Below, one piece after another: positions 7,114-14,280 of a stretch of DNA of 14,280 nt. Source of the DNA: Acidobacteriota bacterium (GTDB lineage Bacteria; Acidobacteriota; Terriglobia; Terriglobales; Acidobacteriaceae); assembly GCA_003225615.1 (NCBI GenBank), contig QIAS01000367.1, positions 1-14,280 on the forward strand. The letters run 5' to 3'. The number at the start of each line of letters is the position of its first letter. Position 1 is the stretch's first letter. Both the position numbers and the translations under genes were made by a program. The notes below the pieces were generated by a model, which did not search any database, had not been told where the DNA came from, and worked only from the letters and a program-made list of their open reading frames with translations.

Positions 7114-8058
7114 TCAGATTCGTTTCATCAACTCCAGCAGCTTCCCGCGGGTGACAACCCCGGACGGACCCCCGGGACGAGTCGTGGCTATCGCTCCGCA
7201 GATATTTGCTGCCCGCAGGCTGTCTTCAAGGGACCACCCGGAAAGGTAGCCATGGAGAAAGCCTCCGTTGAAGGCATCGCCGGCGCCGGTGGCATCAACA
7301 ACGTGAACATGAATGGACTTCATGCGTAAAGCTTTTTCATCTTGCACGACAATGCAGCCGTCATGCCCGAGCTTAACTACGGGTACGCGAACCCATTGCG
7401 CCAATTTCCTTGCAGCTCTCTCCACCGACTTTTCACCGGTCATTGTTCGTGCCTCGATTTCATTGGGAAAGACAAAATCGCACTCGCGAAGAAGTGCGGG
7501 CAATCGGGGCGACTGCAACACTTCAGGATTCCAGCCCACGTCCAGCGAAATTGTTAAGCCCTGCGATCGCAGTCTGCGAATGGCTGGGGTCCAGGCCTGT
7601 GGAGGAGACACTGCACACGCCAAATGTAGGTGCTTCGCTTTATGCAACTGCCCGCGCACGGCCGGGCGCGCTAATAATTTGCGTAGACTACGGTTGATGG
7701 TGTCGTAAGTTATCATCATGCGATCGCCATCGTAGGCGGCGAACACCGTCATTGCGGTGAGAAACTTTGCACTGAACTCGCAAGCCCCGACGAATATTCC
7801 GCTCCGCACCAGCTTCTGCCACGACTGGTTACTCTGAGCTTCTTTCCCGATTCTGCTAACGACCGCCGTCGAAGTTCCGAGCCCGGCCGCAACCAGCGCT
7901 GTTGTAGCGAGCCCGCCTCCTGGAAATTCTGCAAAGTATTGAGTTTTCACCTCTTCCCCCAGTTTTGGTGCTCTGGGGAGCTTGTAAAAGATCAGATCTA
8001 TGAAAAACTCGCCAAACACCACCAGGTCCACGCGGGCCCGCGCAGAAGAATAATTCAT
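7114..8058 (-). CDS. PfkB family carbohydrate kinase
   Basis: This is an ATP-dependent sugar kinase of the ribokinase superfamily, acting in the cytoplasm. The 314-residue product has an N-terminal sugar-binding segment (VVFGEFFIDLIF), the glycine-rich AEFPGGGLATTA (53-64), FPNEIEA (197-203) and the signature DATGAGDAFNGGF (255-267), in which Asp261 is the expected catalytic base. The open frame extends to 8412, but the added residues are unlike the family, so I chose ATG 8058, which gives the usual length. No Shine-Dalgarno sequence is visible before it. TATCAT lies within 15 nt of the ATG, so a leaderless or very short-leader transcript is possible. The GH4 gene follows after 85 bp on the same strand, so the two are likely cotranscribed and may act in sequence. 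The sugar specificity is not evident. Confidence 0.88.
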   Translation of the reverse strand: MNYSSARARVDLVVFGEFFIDLIFYKLPRAPKLGEEVKTQYFAEFPGGGLATTALVAAGLGTSTAVVSRIGKEAQSNQSWQKLVRSGIFVGACEFSAKFLTAMTVFAAYDGDRMMITYDTINRSLRKLLARPAVRGQLHKAKHLHLACAVSPPQAWTPAIRRLRSQGLTISLDVGWNPEVLQSPRLPALLRECDFVFPNEIEARTMTGEKSVERAARKLAQWVRVPVVKLGHDGCIVVQDEKALRMKSIHVHVVDATGAGDAFNGGFLHGYLSGWSLEDSLRAANICGAIATTRPGGPSGVVTRGKLLELMKRI

Positions 8059-8075
8059 GGGGCACGATGATAACA

Positions 8076-8091
8076 GGGGCTTACACGCCCC
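8076..8091. other. Small hairpin upstream of the PfkB gene
   Basis: GGGGC (8076-8080) and GCCCC (8087-8091) form a 5-bp stem with a 6-nt loop, 17 bp upstream of the kinase ATG. GTGCCCC directly before the start codon could pair alternatively with the same GGGGC on the minus strand, which would make a switchable start region. The stem is short and may be chance. Confidence 0.25.
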
Positions 8092-8148
8092 AACACAGAA
8101 TGACAGGCAACTGTCGGCCCAATGGCTCATTTTTGTGGCCGATTGATG

Positions 8149-8184
8149 GCAACTCTGAACTAAAAGCAACGAATTCTGAGTTGC
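8149..8184. other. 7-bp inverted repeat between the kinase and the small ORF
   Basis: GCAACTC (8149-8155) and GAGTTGC (8178-8184) are perfect complements separated by 22 nt, in the space between the divergent PfkB gene and the small ORF at 8252. It could be a regulatory-protein site or a leader hairpin of the small gene. I see no clear promoter hexamers next to it. Confidence 0.25.
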
Positions 8185-8251
8185 ACAATTTGTAGGGCAA
8201 CACCTTACCTCTGAATAGCTTCTTATTCTGTTTGGCGGTGTCGGAGGGCCA

Positions 8252-8446
8252 ATGACCGAAGAATCGGAACGAATGCTCCTGTTGTTGAAGGAACTGGCAG
8301 TACTCAAGGAAAGCGAAACGCAGGATACCGGCGCCCAGACCGGCAGCCCGCTTTCCTCTGCCTCCGCGCGCCGCAAGAAAAAAAAGGAGATTGCGGGTGA
8401 GATAAAGCGCATCGCCCAGCAAAAGAAGAATAAGCCATCGCCTTAG
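8252..8446 (+). CDS. Small charged hypothetical protein (64 residues)
   Basis: I do not assign a function. The product begins MTEESERMLLLLKELAVLKE, an acidic amphipathic helix. A short Ser/Thr/Gly linker follows, then a strongly basic C-terminal helix (SARRKKKKEIAGEIKRIAQQKKNKPSP). It has no signal peptide or membrane segment. Support for a real gene is the ribosome-binding site GGAGG (8243-8247) 4 nt before ATG and a helix-forming composition. It stands alone, divergent from the PfkB gene and convergent with the radical SAM gene. The basic tail could bind nucleic acid or a protein partner, but that is a guess. Confidence 0.6.
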   Translation: MTEESERMLLLLKELAVLKESETQDTGAQTGSPLSSASARRKKKKEIAGEIKRIAQQKKNKPSP

Positions 8447-8504
8447 TGGGCGTGGTCCACTCAGTCGCCAGCTTGGCAGATGAAAGCCGTTTCCGACGGG
8501 CAAC

Positions 8505-8531
8505 AAAAAGCCGCCGATTCTCACGGCGGCT
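8505..8531 (-). terminator. Intrinsic terminator of the radical SAM gene
   Basis: On the minus strand AGCCGCCG and CGGCGGCT form a perfect 8-bp GC-rich stem around TGAGAAT, followed by TTTTG. This is the standard Rho-independent layout and lies about 47 nt after the TAG of the radical SAM gene. On the plus strand no T-run follows the stem, so it acts in one direction only. Confidence 0.8.
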
Positions 8532-8578
8532 GCCATCGTAATTGAAACTTGGCAATTGAAAATCTGGAAATTGTCTTT

Positions 8579-10696
<2,118 letters not shown>

Positions 10697-10910
10697 TTCC
10701 TCTCGCTTTCCACAGCTGGAAGATGAAGTCCGGGCAGGCTAATCGCGCATCGCGCCTGCATGGACGGGTACAGCCTCATGTTATTGAAGGGATTAGGACA
10801 TTTCACGCATAAGACAATGAGCGGGCGGAAATAGCGGTTTAGCGGTGGAATAGTGCATTAGATGGAGGTAAGTGATTGAAAAAGAACGAGTAGACTGGCG
10901 GGCTTGGGGC

Positions 10911-10948
10911 GACGAATGAGGCCGGAACTGACGAATGAGGCCGGAACT
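10911..10948. repeat. 19-bp perfect tandem duplication
   Basis: GACGAATGAGGCCGGAACT occurs twice head to tail without a mismatch (10911-10929 and 10930-10948). It lies in non-coding DNA. It may be a recent slippage duplication or the start of a variable-number repeat. Confidence 0.9.
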
Positions 10949-11167
10949 AATAAGGGACGGAGTGCGAAATGAGCTTCGGGGTGCGAACCTTCGGTGGCTG
11001 ATTCTGACATGACGTCTGGCTGGACGGCAGACAGGAGTACCCGCCCCACATCACTGTTGTCCTGTTTTCGTAACGGCGGCCGGTTTGTTTTCCGCGGGCC
11101 GGCTTGGCTGGTATGTTGCCTGGGTTACGGCCAGAAACCGGCATCTGGAACACCCGGGAGAGGTGCA

Positions 11168-11217
11168 GGATGCCGTTTGGCATCCCCACGCATTCGCAAG
11201 AGGCGCGAATGCGTGGG
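11168..11217. repeat. Double hairpin, REP-like palindromic element
   Basis: The first hairpin is GGATGCC (11168-11174), loop GTTT, GGCATCC (11179-11185). The second shares its edge: CCCACGCATTCGC (11185-11197) pairs perfectly over 13 bp with GCGAATGCGTGGG (11205-11217) across a 7-nt loop. Neither is followed by a T-run. Two neighbouring strong hairpins in an intergenic region resemble REP/BIME-type dispersed elements or a structured RNA. Only one copy is in this window, so dispersal cannot be tested here. Confidence 0.7.
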
Positions 11218-11417
11218 CCACTCCGCTCGACTCTGCGTTAAAACAGTTCTTAATAAGTTGTGGGAGCTTTGGACGGAGCTGTGGGCTGGCGGATGCTACC
11301 TCCGCAGCTGAAGCCGTTCTTAATCATAAGATGAGAAAATGCAGCCCCAAGAGCAGCGCCACCCGTCTCACGGATCAGACAATTCACCCTTTAAGGAGTG
11401 CGCCGCACGTCTTAGCG

Positions 11418-11446
11418 ATGACATGGGCAGCTTCTTTGCATAAAAT
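11418..11446 (+). promoter_or_regulatory. Promoter of the small secreted-protein pseudogene
   Basis: ATGACA (11418-11423, 5/6 to the -35 consensus) and TAAAAT (11441-11446, 5/6 to the -10) are spaced by 17 bp. Transcription would start near 11453, leaving only about 6 nt before ATG 11459, so the message would be nearly leaderless. That fits the lack of a clear ribosome-binding site. Confidence 0.45.
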
Positions 11447-11458
11447 CGGGGCAGTGCT

Positions 11459-11871
11459 ATGAAAACGATATTAGGGACTATGGCCCTTGCGTGCCTACTC
11501 ATCGGAGCAGGATTGGCCATGACGCAAGAAGAGAGCAGTTCCGCGCTTCAGTTCGTTGTTGTGCGGGATTACAATGGGAAGCCGGTGCAGAATGCGACCC
11601 AGTGGACAAGCGCGGTAAGCAGTCCAAAGGTGGTTACCAGTTGAAGACCGACTCGGAAGGCAGGACCAGCTTCGAGGGCGTGCCCTACGGAAAGCTGCGA
11701 GTGCAGGTGCTGGCGCATGGATTTCAAACCTTCGGCGAGGATTACGAGATTAATCAGCCCACCACTGCGATCACTATTAAGCTGAAACGTCCTCAGGGGC
11801 AGTATTCGGTGTACGACAGTCCGGCCACCGAGAAGAAAAAAGAAGAAGAGAATAAGCCGCCGCAGAAATAG
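11459..11871 (+). pseudogene. Frameshifted secreted carboxypeptidase-regulatory-like protein
   Basis: The first frame (11459-11644) gives a signal peptide (MKTILGTMALACLLIGAGLA) and the start of a small beta-sandwich, LQFVVVRDYNGKPVQNA, then drifts into unrelated residues and stops at TGA. From about 11600 another frame reads DPVDKRGKQSKGG, then YQLKTDSEGRTSFEGVPYGK and GFQTFGEDYEINQP, and ends in a Lys/Glu/Pro-rich tail at TAG 11871. Together these make one typical small exported carboxypeptidase-regulatory-like protein. The junction is near 11593-11603, where the frames are offset by one base mod 3. A short deletion between QNA and the HPVD-like part would explain it. An intact protein would be about 137-142 residues. 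A sequencing error is the alternative. The function of these proteins is not established. Confidence 0.75.
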
Positions 11872-11917
11872 GTCGCGGACTAACCTTTTCCAGGGGCCGT
11901 AACCATCCAAGCTGCGT

Positions 11918-13372
11918 TCAGCTCGCAATTTGGGACGGGGATGCTTCTTGGACGTCATCGCTAAGACCGGTTTTCGGAATGAAGACGGAGAAGGCCGTCC
12001 CCTGTTTCCCGGGTGCTGTGGTGCTGCGGACGCGAATCCATCCATCATGCTTGGACACTAACTCGCGCGAGATCCACAAGCCCAGTCCGGTTCCAAAATC
12101 CTTCTTCGTGGTGTAGAAGGGCTCGAAGAGGTGGGGAACGTGTTCTTTGCTTATCCCGCAACCATTGTCCGCAATGGTGATGCGAACGCCCGGCCGAGCA
12201 GAATCGCTCCAGTCTCGCGTGTTTCTTATGCGGACGCTCAGTCTTCCGCTCTCCTCGACGGCATCAATAGCGTTGAGCACGAGATTAAGCATCACCTGCC
12301 GAAGCTCGCCCGGGATGCCGGTCACCGTGGCGACAGAATCGTACTGCTTTTCGACCAGTATGTCCTTGGCCTGGAGGCGCCGATGATGGATGGTTAAGAC
12401 TTCGTCCATCATGTGCTCCAGATCAACCCGCGATGGAGCGCTGTGGTCGCGGTAGAAGCCGAGACTCTGTTTGGCTAAGTGGGAGAGCCGGGAAACTTCC
12501 TGGTCAGCCATTTCGAGATGCTTGCGCGCCTTGCCATCGAGGGAAGTATTATGGCGAAGCAGGAAGAGAAGGTTAGTGATGCCCTCGAGGGGATTGTTGA
12601 TTTCATGAGCCATGGTTGCGGCGAGGCGGCCGGCGGTGGCCAACTTTTCGGAGCGGCGCAGGGCATCCTCGGCGGCTTTGCGTTCGGTTATGTCCTGATA
12701 AAAAACGGTCAACCTGCCCGGTGTGGGATCCGCAGTGATATGAAACCATTTTTCAAAGGGGGCGTAATATAGGTCGAAGCGGACGGTGACTTGCTGGGCC
12801 AGCGCCCGGCGATAGTTCTCTTCCACAAACGTGCCCTTCAAATCCGGATACAAATCCCAAATATTGCCCTGCATCATCTTCTCGGGTGTGGTGCGGGCCA
12901 GGCGGGCTCCCTGGGGATTGACATAGAGAATCTTCCAATCCGCGTCCAGAACCAGAAATCCTTCGGAAATAGTATCCAAAATTTCCAGCAGGACAGTGCG
13001 TTCCTGAGCCGCGAGTTGCTGGGCCTCAAATCGCTGGCGGGCAGCACTGGCAATAACCAGGCAGACAGCGGTGAAGAACAGAATCTGAAATACATCGATA
13101 GGTCTGAAGGACCAGATCCTTGGCGGCGACACGAAAAAATAATCTACTGCTGCGGCGGAAGCCACAGTGGTCACGAGCGCGGGCCAGAATCCGCCGAACC
13201 GTGCGCTCAGAGCGACCGCTGCGATGAAGGCCAGCGAGGGAAGCGAGCGTGCCAGGGGAGTGAAGTCCAAAGCGAGTGCGGCTGCAAAAAACAATAGAGC
13301 CAATACATAACGGAGCTGGTCGCTGGGGCGATGGATGTTTGCGTCGAGGTGGCGGACCGCATCCCAGGGCAT
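11918..13372 (-). CDS. Membrane sensor histidine kinase (DUF4118-PAS-HisKA-HATPase)
   Basis: This 484-residue inner-membrane kinase has a DUF4118-like bundle of transmembrane helices (about 20-112), as in the KdpD membrane region, with the characteristic FWPALVTTVASAAAVDYFFVSPP between helices. A PAS domain follows (about 125-232, ILDTISEGFLVLDADWKILYVNP to YQDITERK). The dimerisation/phosphoacceptor helix holds MAHEINNPLEG, with His256 as the phosphorylated residue. The ATPase domain has the N box (NLVLNAID, Asn367), ADNGCGI (401-407), FEPFYTTK and GTGLGL (427-432, beginning at FGTGLGLW). Nothing essential is missing. The gene starts 5 nt after the response-regulator stop and is probably translationally coupled. 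The stimulus is unknown. Its PAS domain, not the short periplasmic loops, is the likelier sensor. Confidence 0.92.
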   Translation of the reverse strand: MPWDAVRHLDANIHRPSDQLRYVLALLFFAAALALDFTPLARSLPSLAFIAAVALSARFGGFWPALVTTVASAAAVDYFFVSPPRIWSFRPIDVFQILFFTAVCLVIASAARQRFEAQQLAAQERTVLLEILDTISEGFLVLDADWKILYVNPQGARLARTTPEKMMQGNIWDLYPDLKGTFVEENYRRALAQQVTVRFDLYYAPFEKWFHITADPTPGRLTVFYQDITERKAAEDALRRSEKLATAGRLAATMAHEINNPLEGITNLLFLLRHNTSLDGKARKHLEMADQEVSRLSHLAKQSLGFYRDHSAPSRVDLEHMMDEVLTIHHRRLQAKDILVEKQYDSVATVTGIPGELRQVMLNLVLNAIDAVEESGRLSVRIRNTRDWSDSARPGVRITIADNGCGISKEHVPHLFEPFYTTKKDFGTGLGLWISRELVSKHDGWIRVRSTTAPGKQGTAFSVFIPKTGLSDDVQEASPSQIAS

Positions 13373-13377
13373 GGCAG

Positions 13378-13839
13378 TCAGGCGGCCAATTTCTTCAGCA
13401 GGACTCGCGGATCAAGCGGCTTCGAGAGTAATTCAAAACGCTTGCTGGCCGGGGTCGTGCCTTGAAGCAGATTGGCGGTCGCGGCCTGTCCGGACAAAAG
13501 CAGCACGCGGGTGTGCGGGCAGCGTTCACTGATAAGCGTGGCCAGATCCACCCCGTTCAGATGCGGCATCACAACATCTGTGAGTAAGATGTCAGGACAG
13601 TGTTGTTCGGCGCGCGCGATAACCTGGCGACTGTCATAGAACGGGATTGCCTCAAAGCCGCGGGCAATCAATATCTCGACGAGTGTGTCGACGATCATGC
13701 GCTCGTCATCGACAACAAAGACGCGCCGCTTGCCGGATTGGGTGTGGCTGCTCAAATCGTGCCGGGCTACCGGCCGCTTCTCGGGTGGAGGGCAGCACAT
13801 CAGGGAATATTCGAAAGCGGATAAACTCGTAAGCTGCAT
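13378..13839 (-). CDS. Receiver-only response regulator
   Basis: The 153-residue product has a poorly conserved 37-residue N-terminus and one CheY-like receiver domain. It carries the acidic pair (Asp44, Asp45 in VVDDER), phosphoacceptor Asp88 (LLTDVVMP), the switch Ser116 (LLLSGQ) and Lys140 (LLSKPLDP). There is no DNA-binding or enzymatic output domain, so it must act by protein-protein contact or in a phosphorelay. GAGGA (minus strand, 13849-13853) precedes the ATG at a good distance. It is the first gene of a two-gene operon with the histidine kinase, its likely partner. ATG 13839 is kept because of the ribosome-binding site, although a start nearer the domain is possible. Confidence 0.88.
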   Translation of the reverse strand: MQLTSLSAFEYSLMCCPPPEKRPVARHDLSSHTQSGKRRVFVVDDERMIVDTLVEILIARGFEAIPFYDSRQVIARAEQHCPDILLTDVVMPHLNGVDLATLISERCPHTRVLLLSGQAATANLLQGTTPASKRFELLSKPLDPRVLLKKLAA

Positions 13840-13886
13840 CGTAGAATTTCCTCAGCACAAACGATGCGGAGATCATTGGACAACAT

Positions 13887-13920
13887 TAGCAGGCCCACAA
13901 GGCGGTTAACAGGCCTGCTA
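13887..13920. other. 9-bp perfect inverted repeat in the leader of the two-component operon
   Basis: TAGCAGGCC (13887-13895) and GGCCTGCTA (13912-13920) are perfect complements separated by 16 nt, about 48 bp upstream of the response-regulator ATG. There is no T-run on either side. It could be a binding site for a dimeric regulator or a leader hairpin. Confidence 0.4.
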
Positions 13921-14024
13921 GAACGCCCCAGGCTGATCAGAATACACCCAAGGTTTGTTCAATTGCCACCAGAACTGTTCTTAACAAAATGTTCGACGTA
14001 GGACAAACAATGCGGCTTGGGGGT

Positions 14025-14055
14025 CCCGGCCGTGGTTTCGCGCGGACAGGCCGGG
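14025..14055. other. 7-bp GC-rich inverted repeat upstream of the EVE gene
   Basis: CCCGGCC (14025-14031) and GGCCGGG (14049-14055) are perfect complements 17 nt apart, lying 38 bp before the EVE-domain start. With this GC content a chance 7-bp match is quite possible. No clear promoter hexamers were seen beside it. Confidence 0.25.
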
Positions 14056-14093
14056 GTATGTTACAAATCATGGACGAATGAGCATTTGATCCT

Positions 14094-14280
14094 ATGGACT
14101 ACCTTTTAAAAACCGAGCCTTCCGAATATTCGTTTGCCGATTTGCAGAGGGAGCAGACAACGAACTGGGATGGAGTATCGAATCCGGTGGCGTTGAAGCA
14201 CCTGCGCGAGATGAAGCCGGGCGACAGGCTGGTAATCTATCATACCGGCGAAGAGAAGAGCGCGGTGGGAACGGCGTCGG
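14094..14280 (+). CDS. EVE domain-containing protein, N-terminal part
   Basis: The frame opens with MDYLLKTEPSEYSFADL, continues NWDGVSNPVALKHLREMKPGD and LVIYHTGEEKSAVGTAS, and runs off the window after 62 codons. The LLKTEPSEYSF start, WDGV, and the K-P-G-D and IYHTG segments are hallmarks of the EVE/PUA-like fold (thymocyte nuclear protein 1 homologues), which binds modified bases in nucleic acid. Its role in bacteria is not settled. Some EVE domains are linked to restriction or defence, and stand-alone ones like this are usually about 150 residues. No convincing ribosome-binding site precedes the ATG. Nothing in the neighbouring genes suggests a defence island here. Confidence 0.85.
   Translation, partial: MDYLLKTEPSEYSFADLQREQTTNWDGVSNPVALKHLREMKPGDRLVIYHTGEEKSAVGTAS

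Larger units (their letters stand above)
10697..11458. other. Gene-poor interval with repeats and hairpins
   Basis: This 762-bp stretch lies upstream of both the radical SAM gene (leftward) and the small secreted-protein pseudogene (rightward). The open frames in it have no ribosome-binding site, domain resemblance or protein-like composition. What it does hold is a 19-bp tandem duplication (10911-10948), two adjacent perfect hairpins (11168-11217), two similar GTTCTTAAT-containing tracts (from 11246 and 11316) around an imperfect hairpin, and a promoter-like pair at its right end. I could not find a convincing promoter for the radical SAM gene in it. Confidence 0.6.

Noticed and set aside
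8059..8412. N-terminal extension of the PfkB kinase from an ATG at 8412
   Set aside because: The extra 118 residues are Ser/Cys-rich and unlike the family, and they overlap the small ORF that has a good ribosome-binding site. The start at 8058 gives the normal kinase length.
10994..11462. Open frames of 105 and 125 residues in the gene-poor interval
   Set aside because: They run through the perfect hairpins, lack start signals and have no recognisable domain.
13966..13978. AGAACTGTTCT as a possible LexA box
   Set aside because: The half-sites GAAC/GTTC are spaced by 1 bp, not the 4 bp of Gram-positive-type LexA boxes, and it does not fit CTG-N10-CAG. The adjacent gene is not an SOS gene.

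Overview
The window looks like a chromosomal segment from a member of the Acidobacteriota, probably a soil-type Acidobacteriia lineage. This rests on gene families, not on a marker gene. They are an Oar-like TonB-dependent receptor with an N-terminal carboxypeptidase-regulatory domain and the plug motif LPLNGR, a secreted PIG-L-type protein, a small carboxypeptidase-regulatory-like protein, a DUF4118-type histidine kinase, and a large Tes/MJ0619-like radical SAM enzyme. GC content is moderate, gene spacing is loose, and intergenic regions are rich in palindromes. No rRNA, tRNA, CRISPR array, transposase or phage gene was seen.

Left part (1-8058) is a carbohydrate-use region. A divergent control region (863-1151) separates a minus-strand PIG-L deacetylase gene from a plus-strand TonB-dependent receptor. 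It holds a perfect 18-bp LacI-family-type palindrome (926-943), a second related site (1079-1096) and a good promoter in each direction. The receptor is followed on the same strand by a Gfo/Idh/MocA oxidoreductase. Converging on these from the right are a PfkB-type sugar kinase and an NAD/Mn-dependent GH4 glycosidase. A reasonable inference is uptake of a glycoside, phosphorylation, and redox-assisted cleavage or modification under LacI-type control. No regulator gene is in the window. The PIG-L reading frame is cut by an in-frame TAA, although the sequence beyond it still encodes recognisable protein in the same frame.

Middle part (8252-11458). A small lysine/arginine-rich ORF with a strong ribosome-binding site faces a 705-residue minus-strand radical SAM protein that ends at an intrinsic terminator. 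Its cysteine pattern and C-terminal signature resemble the archaeal tetraether synthase family (Tes, MJ0619, COG1964). Acidobacteriota make membrane-spanning iso-diabolic acid and branched tetraethers, so this is the most interesting gene here. Upstream of it lies about 760 bp without a convincing gene, holding a 19-bp tandem duplication and a pair of adjacent perfect hairpins.

Right part (11459-14280). A small secreted carboxypeptidase-regulatory-like protein is broken by a frameshift. Next come a minus-strand two-component pair (receiver-only response regulator, then a DUF4118-PAS-HisKA-HATPase sensor kinase, 5 nt apart) and the start of an EVE-domain protein that runs off the window.
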